A stretch of 64,000 nt of DNA from Streptomyces sp. Ncost-T10-10d (GCF_900091955.1 NZ_FMDF01000227.1:124001-188000), one strand, 5' to 3'; shown: positions 43,349-52,615, counted from the stretch's first letter. Translations and numbers: made by a program. The notes: generated from the sequence alone by a model not told the origin.

Positions 43349-44251
43349 TCAGCCCTTGCACAGATCGGCCGTCTTCAGGGTGGCCGGCGGGAGCTCGGCG
43401 GCCCCGAATCCGTACTCCCGGAGCAGGCCCGCATAGCGCGAACCGTCCGAGACGATCTTCTTCAGCTCGCGGTTGAAGGCGTCCCGCAGATCCTCGTTGC
43501 CCTTGCGGAAGACGGCGCCGCCGGGGCTGTACTGCTTCTTGCCGTCGAGCTCCGGCAGGAAGGCCTCGGTGACCTCGGTGTCGGGGTTCGTCCTCGCGAG
43601 CCAGCGCAGTGAGATGCCGGTGAGCAGGAACGCGTCGATCCGGCCGCCCTTGACCGCGTCGGCGCCGTCCTGCGGCTTCTGCAGCGACTTGATCCTGTCC
43701 TTGGAGATACCGGCACCCTCGGCGTACGAGCCCTCGACGGCACCCGACATCACGCCGACGGTGATTCCGGCGGCCTTCGCCGATGCCAGGTCCGTGACCT
43801 TCTTCGGATTGCCCTTCTTCACCATCAGCGCGGTCGGCGAGATGAACTCCGGCTCGGAGAAGACGGCATTGGCGCAGCGCTCCGGAGTGATCGCCATGCC
43901 GGCGCTGACCACGTCGTACTTGCCCGCCTGCAGCCCGGGGATCAGGCCGTCCCACTCGGAGAGCGTGGGCTTCAGTTCGTCGACGCCGAGCGCCTTGAAG
44001 ATCTCCCGGTGCAGGGTGGGCGCCTCGCCCTTGAGCTGCTTGCCCTCCAGATAGCCGTACGGGGCCTCATTGGCGTACGCGACCCGGACGAAGCCCTGCT
44101 TGCGGAGCTTGTCGAGCGCCCCCGCGCCGTCCGCGGAACCGGCGTCTGTCTTGCTGCACGCGGAGAGCAGACCGGGAACGACGAGCAGGCCACCCACGGC
44201 CGCCGATCGATTGAGAAAGCCCCGGCGGGACAGGTTCGGGAAGTCAGCCAT
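43349..44251 (-). CDS. ehuB: Ectoine/hydroxyectoine-type binding lipoprotein EhuB
   Basis: A 300-residue binding protein; ATG at 44251 with aggag upstream. The signal has a twin-arginine motif (SRRGFLNR) and a lipobox (LLSAC), so it is probably exported by Tat and lipidated. The SBP-3 domain includes RVAYANEAPYGYLEG, WDGLIPGLQAGKYDVVSAGM and YSPGGAVFRKGNEDLRDAFN. These match the EhuB family by pattern. Ectoine is a compatible solute and nutrient; uptake of it or a related amino acid is the likely role. Confidence 0.85.
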   Translation of the reverse strand: MADFPNLSRRGFLNRSAAVGGLLVVPGLLSACSKTDAGSADGAGALDKLRKQGFVRVAYANEAPYGYLEGKQLKGEAPTLHREIFKALGVDELKPTLSEWDGLIPGLQAGKYDVVSAGMAITPERCANAVFSEPEFISPTALMVKKGNPKKVTDLASAKAAGITVGVMSGAVEGSYAEGAGISKDRIKSLQKPQDGADAVKGGRIDAFLLTGISLRWLARTNPDTEVTEAFLPELDGKKQYSPGGAVFRKGNEDLRDAFNRELKKIVSDGSRYAGLLREYGFGAAELPPATLKTADLCKG

Positions 44252-44507
44252 GGTTCGCAATCTCCTGGAGCGGTCGAACAGTCCGGACAGGAGGTGCGCC
44301 TGCCCGATCCCGTACGTCTATGCAGGAAGAGCCCTCCTGTGATCGAACGGTGACCGGAGTGCGACCTTCCCGTGTCCTGTTGCGGGCGGAGTGCGACGCC
44401 CGGTGCGCAGCGCGTATGTCCTTGCCTGGAACCGTTCATGACGCACCGTCATGCAGAGGCATCGACGAGGGGGAGGTGAACCGACCGGCAGGCCGGGCCC
44501 GTCGAGG

Positions 44508-45467
44508 TCACTCGCTCCGGTCCCGGACGGGGACGTACCCGCGCTGTTTGTCCACCACGTTCGGCAACGGCTCCCCGGCCGACCAGAGTTCGTACAGCTC
44601 CACGAACTGCTCGCCCAGCCGGTCCCGCCAGCCCGCTGTGTCACCGCTCATGTGCGGCGACACGATCAGATCCGGTACGTCCCAGAGCGGGCTCTGCGGC
44701 CCCAGCGGCTCCTGCTCGAACACGTCGAGCGCCGCGCCCGCGATCCAGCGCTTGCGCAGTGCGGCGACCAGATCATCCTCGACGACCATCGGGCCGCGCC
44801 CCACGTTGATGAATCGGGCCGACGGCTGCATCAGCCCGAAGAACCGCGCGTCGAACATGCCGCGGGTCGACTCCGTCAGCGGCGCCGCGCAGATCACCCA
44901 GTCGGCCAGGGAGGCCAGCCGGTCCAGCTCTGCCACGCCGTGAATGGTGCGCCGTGCCCGGCGCCCCACGAGCGCCACCTGGACCCCGAGGGCGATCAGC
45001 AGCCGGGTGATCTCCCGCCCGATCGGGCCCGCGCCGACGACCACCGCACGGCTGCCCGCGACCTGGGCGCTCTCCCTGTGGCGCCACAGCCGTCGGTGCT
45101 GGAGCTCCAGAGTGCCGGGGAGATCCTTGGCGAACGCCAGCACCAGGCCCGTCACATACTCGGCGATCGGCCGCTCGAAGATGCCCCGCGCATTGGTCAC
45201 CACCGTGTCGGAGGCCGCGAGCTCCGGGCAGAGCAGCCGGTCCACGCCCGCGCTCGCCGTATGCACCCATGCCGGGCGCGGTCCGTCACCGGGCCAGGCG
45301 GCCCGCACCGCGTCGGAGGTGAAGTCCCACACCAGCAGTACATCGGCCTCCGGGAGCTGTGCGGCGAGTCCGGCCTCGTCCGTATAGCGGACGGCGGCCC
45401 GGCCGGTCAGCCGGCCGAGACGCGGCGACGGGTCGGTGTCCAGGACGAGCAGGGTGGGCTCTGACAT
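44508..45467 (-). CDS. D-2-hydroxyacid dehydrogenase
   Basis: A 319-residue NAD-dependent enzyme from the ATG at 45467. The Rossmann motif is VVVGAGPIGREITRLLIAL; catalytic residues are seen in INVGRGPMVVEDDL (Arg), ALDVFEQEPL (Glu) and IVSPHMSGDT (His). It reduces a 2-oxoacid to a D-2-hydroxyacid or the reverse. It is read toward ehuB with a 256-base gap, and its upstream region is shared with the divergent EutA-like gene. Confidence 0.85.
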   Translation of the reverse strand: MSEPTLLVLDTDPSPRLGRLTGRAAVRYTDEAGLAAQLPEADVLLVWDFTSDAVRAAWPGDGPRPAWVHTASAGVDRLLCPELAASDTVVTNARGIFERPIAEYVTGLVLAFAKDLPGTLELQHRRLWRHRESAQVAGSRAVVVGAGPIGREITRLLIALGVQVALVGRRARRTIHGVAELDRLASLADWVICAAPLTESTRGMFDARFFGLMQPSARFINVGRGPMVVEDDLVAALRKRWIAGAALDVFEQEPLGPQSPLWDVPDLIVSPHMSGDTAGWRDRLGEQFVELYELWSAGEPLPNVVDKQRGYVPVRDRSE

Positions 45468-45675
45468 GAGAGACAGTCGCTCCGCTGCGTCTGATGAGGT
45501 GCGGTTCGACCACGCTCGCACCCCCGCCCGGCTTCGTCAACAGGTCGCAGTGGGGGTGGCGACGGATGGGGGAATACTGGGGAGGGACGGGTGGAAACGG
45601 TCACGGGCAGGGCTTCCAGGCCCTGCCCGGCCCCCGAGCACCCGTCCAGGAACCGCAGGAACAGGAAGGGTGGAC

Positions 45676-46491
45676 ATGACGACCCTCGGTTTTCTCTACC
45701 CGGGCCACCACTGCGCGGAGGACGACTTCCCGCGGATGGAGATCCTGCTCGACGCCGTCAGACTGGTCGTGAACCACACCGAAGTCGACGAGGACTCCTA
45801 CGGGGTCGACGCGCTGGTACGGACCGGCACGCCCGAATGCCTGGCCGCCGGGGTGGCGGAGCTGCAGCGCGCCGGTGTCGAGTCCGTCGTGTGGGCGAGC
45901 AGCGGCGGCAGTTTCCTGTACGGCTGGGAGGGCGCCCATGAACAGACCGCCGCCCTGGCCCGGGCGGCCGGTGTGCCCGCCTCCAGCACCTCCTTCGGCT
46001 TCGTCCATGCGGTACGGGAGCTGGGCGCCGACCGCGTCGCCGTCGCCGCGACCTACCCCGAGCACATCACCGCACTGTTCACCGCCTTTCTCCGGTCCGC
46101 GGGCATCGAGGTGGCCGCCGCTCACGCCGCCTCCGTCTCCTCGGCCGCCGAGGCTGCCGCCTGGGACCTGGACCAGGTGAAGGAACTCGTCACGGCCGCG
46201 GACCGCCCGGACGCCGACGCGATGCTGCTGCCCGACACGGCCCTGCACACCGTCTCGCACGTGGCGGAGCTGGAGAAACTCCTCGGCAAGCCGGTCCTCA
46301 CCGGGAACCAGGTGACGGTCCGGGAGGGGCTGCGGCTGGCGGACCGCCGGTCCTGGTCCCCGAAGCTCGGCAAGATCTTCGCCGAGCGCGAGGCGCCCCC
46401 GGCCCCGGTGGCCGGATGGGGCGCGGGCCGGGAGCGCGCGCACAGCGGGAAGAAAGGGTGGCCCGGAAAGCAGGCCCACCCCGGCTGGTGA
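45676..46491 (+). CDS. Asp/Glu racemase-superfamily protein (EutA / arylmalonate decarboxylase-like)
   Basis: A 271-residue protein from the ATG at 45676, with aggaaggg upstream. It starts LGFLYPGHHCAEDDFPRME, has VVWASSGGSFLYGWEG with a Ser/Gly in place of the first catalytic Cys region, and LLPDTALHTVSHVAELEKLL in the second half. This fits the maleate cis-trans isomerase/arylmalonate decarboxylase group, to which the ectoine-utilisation protein EutA belongs. Its position beside ehuBCDA supports an EutA-like role, but eutB-E are not present here. The tail after residue 240 is basic and probably disordered. Confidence 0.7.
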   Translation: MTTLGFLYPGHHCAEDDFPRMEILLDAVRLVVNHTEVDEDSYGVDALVRTGTPECLAAGVAELQRAGVESVVWASSGGSFLYGWEGAHEQTAALARAAGVPASSTSFGFVHAVRELGADRVAVAATYPEHITALFTAFLRSAGIEVAAAHAASVSSAAEAAAWDLDQVKELVTAADRPDADAMLLPDTALHTVSHVAELEKLLGKPVLTGNQVTVREGLRLADRRSWSPKLGKIFAEREAPPAPVAGWGAGRERAHSGKKGWPGKQAHPGW

Positions 46492-46615
46492 GCCCTGGGA
46501 CGGTCGATGAACCAAGGATGGACGGCGAGCCGGGGGAATAAACGGAGACCACCTCCTGTTCTGCTCTTCCGGACGTATGAGCCGGACGTAGGCGCAACAC
46601 CGGAGAGGCCAGGAC

Positions 46616-47713
46616 GTGGACGAGATTCGAGGCGACGAGATCCGTGGCAAGACGGAGGGGACGGCCACCGTTCCGCTCTCCGTGCTGGACCTGGTGACCG
46701 TGGGCCAGGGCCGCACCGCCACCCAGGCGCTGCGTACGAGCGTGGACATCGCGCAGCTCGCCGAGTGCCGCGGATTCCATCGCTACTGGGTCGCCGAACA
46801 CCACTCCATGCCCGGCGTCGCCTCCTCCTCACCCGCCGTGATCCTGGCCCACCTCGCCGCACACACCGAGCGCATCAGGCTCGGCTCCGGCGGCGTGATG
46901 CTGCCCAACCACGCACCGCTCGTCATCGCCGAACAGTTCGGCACCCTGGAGGCCATGGCCCCCGGCCGCATCGACCTCGGTCTCGGGCGGGCCCCCGGCA
47001 CCGACGGCGCGACCGCAGCCGCCCTGCGCCGCACGGACCGGCTGGGCGAAGGCGCCGAAGACTTCCCGCAGCAGCTCGCCGAGCTGACCCGGTTCCTGGA
47101 CGACGACTTCCCCGACGGCCACCCCTACGCCCGTATCCACGCGGTCCCCGGGCCGGTCCAGGCCACCGCCCAGGGCGGGATCCAGTCCCCTGCCCGCCCG
47201 CCGATCTGGCTGCTCGGCTCCTCCGGCTTCAGCGCCCGGCTGGCCGGCGTACTCGGCCTGCCGTTCGCCTTCGCCCACCACTTCTCGGCCCAGAACACGG
47301 TGCCGGCCCTCGACCTGTACCGGGAGTCGTTCCGGCCGTCCGCGGTGCTCGACGCCCCGTACGCCCTGATCGGGGTCTCGGCGCTGGCCGCCGACGACGA
47401 GCGCGAGGCCCGCCGTCAGGTGCTCTCCGGGGCCCTGTCCATGGTCCGCCTGCGCACCGGGCGCCCCGGCCTGGTCCCGACACCCGAGGAGGCGGAGGCG
47501 TACGCCTTCAGCCCCATGGAGCGGGAGTTCGTCGACAGCTGGCTGGTCAACATCGTCCACGGCACGGCGGACGAGGTCCGTACGGGCCTCGACGACCTGG
47601 CCAAGCGCACCGGCGCCGACGAACTGATGATCACCGCCAACGCCCATGGCGGCGAGGCCCGGCTGCGCAGCTACGAACTGATCGCGGACGCGTACGGGCT
47701 GCCCGCGGACTGA
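46616..47713 (+). CDS. LLM-class flavin-dependent oxidoreductase
   Basis: A 365-residue luciferase-like monooxygenase (GTG start). Typical stretches are LAECRGFHRYWVAEHHSMPG, IRLGSGGVMLPNHAPLVIAE and GRIDLGLGRAPGTDGAT. It belongs to the group of FMN/F420-dependent YhbW/MsnO8-like oxidases. The substrate is unknown. It converges on cdgA, with 16 bases between the genes. Confidence 0.85.
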   Translation: MDEIRGDEIRGKTEGTATVPLSVLDLVTVGQGRTATQALRTSVDIAQLAECRGFHRYWVAEHHSMPGVASSSPAVILAHLAAHTERIRLGSGGVMLPNHAPLVIAEQFGTLEAMAPGRIDLGLGRAPGTDGATAAALRRTDRLGEGAEDFPQQLAELTRFLDDDFPDGHPYARIHAVPGPVQATAQGGIQSPARPPIWLLGSSGFSARLAGVLGLPFAFAHHFSAQNTVPALDLYRESFRPSAVLDAPYALIGVSALAADDEREARRQVLSGALSMVRLRTGRPGLVPTPEEAEAYAFSPMEREFVDSWLVNIVHGTADEVRTGLDDLAKRTGADELMITANAHGGEARLRSYELIADAYGLPAD

Positions 47714-47729
47714 CATCGTCCGCCGGGGT

Positions 47730-49601
47730 TCAGACCTTCAGCCTTCCGCTGCCGATCAGCTCGGCGATCCGCTCCGGGGCCACCGCGCGTGAGTACAACC
47801 AGCCCTGCCCGGTGTCGCAGCCGATCCTGCGCAGCCGTTCCGCCTGGCCTGCCGTCTCCACGCACTCCGCGGTGACGGTCAGGCCCAGGCGGTGCGCCAG
47901 CTCCACCATCGCCTCGACGATCGTCTCGTCGGCGGGGCTCGGGCGGTCGCCGTCGTCGTGGCGGAAGCCGCGTACGAACGAGCCGTCCAGCTTCAGTACG
48001 GAGACCGGCAGCCGGCTCAGATAGGCAAGGTTCGAGTAGCCGGTCCCGAAGTCGTCGATGGCGATCCGTACGCCCATGTCGCTGAGCGACTGGAGGGCCT
48101 GGAGCGGGCGGCCCGCCGAGCCCATCACGGCGGACTCGGTCAGCTCCAGCTGCAGCAGTGCGGGATCGAGGCCGGTCTCGGCGAGGATCTCCGCGACATC
48201 GGTGACCAGGTCGGAGTCCCAGACCTGCCGTACGGCGACATTGACGCTGATGAACAACGGCGGTTCGGCCGGGTGGTCCAGCTGCCAGCGCCGGGCCTGG
48301 CGGCAGGCGGACTGCAGCACCCACCGGCCGAGCTGGACGATCGAGCCGTCCTCCTCCGCGATCGCCACGAACCGATTCGGCGAGAGCATGCCGAACTGCG
48401 GGTGGTTCCAGCGGACCAGCGCCTCCACCCCGCGTACGACTCCGTCGGCCATGCCGACCAGCGGCTGGTACTCGATGGTGAACTCACCGCGTTCGACGGC
48501 CGGCCGCAGATGGGAGGAGAGCGTCTGCCGGGTCATCCGGTGGGCGTTGCGTTCCGGGTCGAAGAGCGTCCAGCGGGCCTTGCCGTCCGCCTTCGCCCAG
48601 TACAGCGTGGTGTCGGCGGCCTGCATCAGACCGGTCGCCGAGGTGCCGGCCACGGCCCGTTCCACCACTCCGATCGAGGCCGAGACGGAGAGCCGCTGCC
48701 CGCCCAGGTCGAAGGGCTTCTGCAGCGCGGCGAGGACCGTGCGGGCCAGGTCGGTGAGCTGCTGCGTACCGGCGGAGTCCTCGACCAGGATCGCGAACTC
48801 GTCGCCGCCCAGGCGCGCCACGAGATGTGAACCGGGGCGGTGCGGGCCGTCCTGGGCCGCACAGTCGGTGAGCCGTGCGGCGACGGCGGCGAGCAGCCGG
48901 TCGCCGATCCGATGGCCCATCGTGTCGTTGACGGCCTTGAAGCCGTCGAGATCGAGATAGCAGAGCCCGATACGGCCGCGTCCGGGGACACTGTCGTCCT
49001 GGTACGGCGGGGTCTCCAGGGCGGCCGAGAGCCGTTCGAAGAACAACGTCCGGTTGGGCAGCCGGGTCACCGGGTCGTGCATCTGGAGGTGACGCAGCCG
49101 CTTCTGCAGCTCACGCCGGTCGCTGATGTCCGCGACGGAGAGCAGCACCCGGCCGGGCCCGGGGCCGTCGGCCCTGCCGGCCTCCGGTTCTGGCATCGGT
49201 ACGACGGTGATCTCGGCCCACATCGAGCGCCCGTCGCGGTGTTTGAGACTGCGGGTGCAGCGGAACCGTGAGCGCCGACGGTGCAGCACCTCGCGGTACG
49301 CGTGCCAGGTGCGGCCGTCCGCCACGAGGTCGAGCAGATCGGCGGCGGACTGTGTGGTCAGTGCCGCGGCGGGGAAGCCGAGGAGGCCGCCGAGGGCGTC
49401 GTTGGCGGCGACGACCAGGCCCTCGTGGTCGATGACGGCCATCGGGAGCGTGGCGGCCCGGAAGGCGGCCCGGTAACCGTGCGGCTCGGACCCTGCGGCT
49501 CCGGCAGGGGACCACGGAGGGTGACGCTCCGCGACCGACGGTCCTGCGGAATGAGGGGGTGTGCCCACCGCAGGCCTCGGCCCTTCGGAGGTTCCGCTCA
49601 C
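47730..49601 (-). CDS. cdgA: PAS-GGDEF-EAL c-di-GMP enzyme CdgA
   Basis: A 623-residue protein from the GTG at 49601; frames further upstream lose codon bias. A PAS domain at about 60-170 (LPMAVIDHEGLVVAANDALG) leads to a diguanylate cyclase domain with intact LGGDEFAIL and an EAL phosphodiesterase domain with EALVRWN, IDDFGTGYSNLAYL and LDGSFVRG. Architecture and neighbourhood match CdgA (SCO2817), a developmental regulator in S. coelicolor whose gene is a BldD target. Both active sites look complete. Confidence 0.9.
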   Translation of the reverse strand: MSGTSEGPRPAVGTPPHSAGPSVAERHPPWSPAGAAGSEPHGYRAAFRAATLPMAVIDHEGLVVAANDALGGLLGFPAAALTTQSAADLLDLVADGRTWHAYREVLHRRRSRFRCTRSLKHRDGRSMWAEITVVPMPEPEAGRADGPGPGRVLLSVADISDRRELQKRLRHLQMHDPVTRLPNRTLFFERLSAALETPPYQDDSVPGRGRIGLCYLDLDGFKAVNDTMGHRIGDRLLAAVAARLTDCAAQDGPHRPGSHLVARLGGDEFAILVEDSAGTQQLTDLARTVLAALQKPFDLGGQRLSVSASIGVVERAVAGTSATGLMQAADTTLYWAKADGKARWTLFDPERNAHRMTRQTLSSHLRPAVERGEFTIEYQPLVGMADGVVRGVEALVRWNHPQFGMLSPNRFVAIAEEDGSIVQLGRWVLQSACRQARRWQLDHPAEPPLFISVNVAVRQVWDSDLVTDVAEILAETGLDPALLQLELTESAVMGSAGRPLQALQSLSDMGVRIAIDDFGTGYSNLAYLSRLPVSVLKLDGSFVRGFRHDDGDRPSPADETIVEAMVELAHRLGLTVTAECVETAGQAERLRRIGCDTGQGWLYSRAVAPERIAELIGSGRLKV

Positions 49602-49983
49602 CGTTCGCTCCCGCCGTGCAGTTCTGTCCTGAACAGGTGTGGCCGGACTGGCCCGCCGCGCGGGGCGCCGTTGTTGGAGGCGGAAACCACGCGGGAAAGC
49701 CTGGTGAAGCATAGAGGTTGGTGCGTCGGCCGTTCCAGCGCCCGACCCCTCCGCGCCCCGCGTACGCCCCACTTGGGCCAGTCGCGCGCCGATCCGGTTT
49801 GCCCGCGACTGATCTTTTCTGAGCGGTTCTGTTCTCTTGCGATGTCCTGGTGATTGATTGTGACTGTCCGTGAGGGTGAATGCCTCGGCCCACTGTTGAC
49901 TCGACTGGGGCAGCTCAACAGGACGAAAGCCTCGAATCATCACAGGGTGGGTGGGTGACTGCATCTCGCACCCGGAGGTTGAT
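49602..49983. other. Divergent promoter region between cdgA and the M6-like protease
   Basis: About 380 bases. Third-position bias is lost here in every frame, so the long minus-strand frame reaching 49964 is probably leader rather than protein. It contains a perfect BldD box (listed separately). A ggagg site at 49974-49978 serves the protease gene. Confidence 0.6.
49861..49873. promoter_or_regulatory. BldD box
   Basis: TGACTGTCCGTGA matches the BldD consensus TNAC-N5-GTNA at all six fixed positions. BldD, bound to c-di-GMP, represses cdgA in S. coelicolor, so the site closes a feedback loop. It is 260 bases upstream of the cdgA start used here. Confidence 0.75.
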
Positions 49984-51225
49984 GTGCCGCGTCAGCACGG
50001 ACCCGGAGGAGTGCGGAGGCCGAACCTGCGAGGTGTGGTCGCGGCCGCGACCTCCCTGCTGGCGCTCGCTGCCACCTCCCTCGTCGCCGGGCCCGCCGTG
50101 GCGGCCGCCGGCGAAGCGGGTCCGTGCGCGCTGCCCCTGACCGAGGCGCACCACTCGCTCGGCGTCGGGGAATGGAACGACGCCTACCCCCGCCCCGACC
50201 ATTCCCTCGACGCGGTCATGGTCTTTCTCTCCTTCCCGGACCACCACCCCACCATCACCCCCAAGGAACTCACCGCCGACTACTTCCCCGCCACCACCCA
50301 GTTCTTCCAGCGCGCCTCGTACGGGAAGTTCACCCTGCGCCCGCACCCGCTGCAGCAGTGGATCCAGATGCCCAAGGCGTCCGACTGGTACGGCATACGG
50401 CGGGACTGGAACGACGAGCGGCGCAGCGCCTATCTGCGCGACGCCATCGCCGTGGCGGACCCGAAGGTCGACTTCTCCCGGTTCGGCATCGTCTACCTGG
50501 TCGCCGACCCGGACGCCCCGGGCGTCGACTCCGACGCCACCAAGGTCGTCAACTTCGACCAGCCGCTGCACGCCGACGGCACGGACATCCGGCGCGTCGT
50601 CACCGTCTTCGAACGGCACCCGCCGGACCACAATGTGCTGGCCCACGAGACCGGGCATGTCTTCGACCTGCCGGACCTCTACCACCGGCCGTCCGACGGC
50701 AAGGGCGACTGGGACACCTATGTCGGCGACTGGGATGTGATGGGCAGTCAGTTCGGGCTCTCGCCGGACTTCTTCGGCTGGCACAAGTGGAAGCTGGGCT
50801 GGCTGGACCGCAGGCAGGTGGTGTGCGTCCAGGGCAGCCGGGACGTCACCCTGGAGTCGATCGCCGCCGTGCCCGCGCCCGGGGCCTCCATCGGCACCCG
50901 GCTCGCGGTGATCAGGACCGGTGAGGGCAGTGCCGTGGCCATCGAGGCCCGCAGTGCCACCGGCAACGACCGGACGACCTGCACCGAAGGCGTCCTGCTC
51001 TACCGGGTGCGCAACGAAACCCCGTCCGGCGGGGGCCCGGTCGAGGTCATCGACACCCACCCCCGCACCGACGCCTGCTGGGACCTGTCCGTCTACGCGC
51101 CGCTCGCGGATGCCCCGCTGGGGGTCGGTGAGACGTACAGCATCCCCGGCGTGCACGCCAGGGTCGAGGTCGCCGGCCGGACACGGTCGGGTGCCTGGAC
51201 GGTCCGGATCACCACGGGAACGTAG
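49984..51225 (+). CDS. Secreted M6-like metalloprotease
   Basis: A 413-residue protein; the GTG at 49984 is chosen because ggagg lies 5 bases upstream. A signal peptide (VVAAATSLLALAATSLVAGP, AVAAA cleavage area) is followed by a metalloprotease domain with LAHETGHVFDLPDLYH: HExxH plus a downstream Asp, as in the M6/immune-inhibitor-A fold. AVMVFLSFPDHHP opens the domain as in M6 proteins. The C-terminal 150 residues are beta-rich. It is exported and probably degrades extracellular protein; no pro-domain is evident. Confidence 0.8.
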   Translation: MPRQHGPGGVRRPNLRGVVAAATSLLALAATSLVAGPAVAAAGEAGPCALPLTEAHHSLGVGEWNDAYPRPDHSLDAVMVFLSFPDHHPTITPKELTADYFPATTQFFQRASYGKFTLRPHPLQQWIQMPKASDWYGIRRDWNDERRSAYLRDAIAVADPKVDFSRFGIVYLVADPDAPGVDSDATKVVNFDQPLHADGTDIRRVVTVFERHPPDHNVLAHETGHVFDLPDLYHRPSDGKGDWDTYVGDWDVMGSQFGLSPDFFGWHKWKLGWLDRRQVVCVQGSRDVTLESIAAVPAPGASIGTRLAVIRTGEGSAVAIEARSATGNDRTTCTEGVLLYRVRNETPSGGGPVEVIDTHPRTDACWDLSVYAPLADAPLGVGETYSIPGVHARVEVAGRTRSGAWTVRITTGT

Positions 51226-51239
51226 GCTCCCGCGAACAC

Positions 51240-51275
51240 GAAGAAGCCCCCTCGCGTTCGCGAGAGGGCTTCTTC
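51240..51275. terminator. Terminator between the M6-like protease and tRNA-Lys copy 3
   Basis: GAAGAAGCCC...CTCGCG at 51240-51256 pairs with CGCGAGA-GGGCTTCTTC up to 51275, with one bulge. It lies just after the protease stop and just beyond the tRNA 3' end on the other strand, so it can serve both. Confidence 0.8.
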
Positions 51276-51281
51276 CGTCTG

Positions 51282-51355
51282 TGCGCCGCCAGGGACTCGA
51301 ACCCCGGACCCGCTGATTAAGAGTCAGCTGCTCTAACCAACTGAGCTAGCGGCGC
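51282..51355 (-). tRNA. tRNA-Lys (anticodon CUU), copy 3
   Basis: Same 74-base sequence as the copies at 31488 and 39759. Its 5' end overlaps the last 10 bases of the preceding protein gene; the TAG at positions 8-10 of the tRNA serves as that gene's stop codon. Confidence 0.97.
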
Positions 51356-52053
51356 CTGCTGACGTCGTAGACATTAGCATCCTGATCGGCGGGAGGAAAA
51401 ATCGAATTCCTGGCCGCCGACGAGGGCGTCGACCTGGTCACCCGTACACAGGCCCAGAGCAGTACGTCCGGCCCCGGCAGCCAGGGGCTGCGGGTGTCGG
51501 GGGCTACCAGCCAGCGGGGCCCGGGGGTGGAGGATGTGCAGGTCAGGGGCGGTACGGTCACCGCGTCCCCGATGCCGTGGCAGAGCAGCGGCGGGACCCT
51601 GCCGTCGACGCCGCCCCGCCCCTGCGCGTCCCTGCCGGTCCGCGGTTCGTGGCCGCCGCCCCACTCCTCCCAGTCGAGCAGCGACGGCAGCCGCTGGGCG
51701 GTGCCGGGGGAGGCGAAGAGCAGCATCCGTCCGCGGTGGGTGGCGACGGGTCCGGAGCCCGGGCCGTCCGCCCACAGGTGTTCCAGCATCCTGCGCCCGA
51801 AGAGGGTGGGCACATTCACCACGTCGAAGGCCGAACCGCACGGCAGTACCCCGGGGGATGAGGGGTGGGCCTCCCATTGGGCCAGCGTGCTGCGCGGATA
51901 GGCCGCGGCACCGGCGAGCCAGGCGGCGCCGGCCGCGGTGACCTGAGCCGTCTGGTTCGCGGCCCGGTCCCGCAGGAGGGCGAAGATGTCGGCGCCGCGG
52001 TGGGGGCCGTCGCCGTGATACAGGGTCGTTTCGTCTGGCAGCCATGCGGTCAT
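51346..52053 (-). CDS. Conserved actinomycete protein, possibly primase/polymerase-like
   Basis: A 235-residue protein from the ATG at 52053. The region DVVNVPTLFGRRMLEHLW, then HRGRMLLFASPGTAQRLPSL and GPRWLVAPDTRSPWLPGPDV, resembles Streptomyces proteins annotated as bifunctional primase/polymerase N-terminal-like. I do not see a full set of catalytic acids, so the name is weak. The C terminus (DVSRRR) and stop are encoded by tRNA leader and tRNA sequence. Other possibility: a regulatory protein of unknown type. Confidence 0.6.
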   Translation of the reverse strand: MTAWLPDETTLYHGDGPHRGADIFALLRDRAANQTAQVTAAGAAWLAGAAAYPRSTLAQWEAHPSSPGVLPCGSAFDVVNVPTLFGRRMLEHLWADGPGSGPVATHRGRMLLFASPGTAQRLPSLLDWEEWGGGHEPRTGRDAQGRGGVDGRVPPLLCHGIGDAVTVPPLTCTSSTPGPRWLVAPDTRSPWLPGPDVLLWACVRVTRSTPSSAARNSIFPPADQDANVYDVSRRR

Positions 52054-52273
52054 GCGCCCATGTCTACCGGGAGTGATCAAGGGGATTCCGAGAGTTGCCG
52101 GAAAGCGGGACAGGTGGGGGCGAGGGGGAGTATCTTGCGCTCGGGCATATGCCACTGGTTGTACCCGGTGTAAGGACCTGGCGTGGACGGGTGGTCCGGA
52201 TGGTCCGGTGCGACGGCGGGCCGGGGCCGGTGGCAGGCCCGGTGTGGTGGTCGTGCCGGGGCCTTTACGGCGG

Positions 52274-52615
52274 TCAGGGCGTGGAGCCGCCCAGCAGGCT
52301 CCGGCCGAACTCGATCATCTTCTTGGCATAGTCCTCGGTCCACTCCGCGCGCTGCGCGATGTCCGCGGTCGTCAGCCGGTCGAACCGGCGCGGATCGGCG
52401 AGCTGGGCGGCGGCGATCGCCTGGAACTCGACCGCACGGTCGGCCGCGGCGCGGAACGCCAGGGTCAACTCGGTGGCGCGGGACAATATCTCCTGCGGAT
52501 CGTCCATCGACTCCAGGTCGAAGAAGTGTTCAGGATCGGCGACTGCCGCCGACGGCTCGAAGAGCAGGGGTGCGGGGCGCAGCCGCTGCCGCTCGTTCCG
52601 CTCGGGTTGTGGCAT
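52274..52615 (-). CDS. Small conserved hypothetical protein
   Basis: A 113-residue protein with a strong aaggaggaaa site before the ATG at 52615. It is acidic in the middle (DPEHFFDLESMDDPQEIL) and ends with a helix-turn-helix-like stretch (RLTTADIAQRAEWTEDYAKK). Unknown function. It follows the helicase operon on the same strand, 114 bases after it. Confidence 0.6.
   Translation of the reverse strand: MPQPERNERQRLRPAPLLFEPSAAVADPEHFFDLESMDDPQEILSRATELTLAFRAAADRAVEFQAIAAAQLADPRRFDRLTTADIAQRAEWTEDYAKKMIEFGRSLLGGSTP

Noticed and set aside
49602..49964. N-terminal extension of CdgA up to 49964
   Set aside because: Codon bias is lost upstream of the GTG at 49601, and a BldD box lies inside this stretch.
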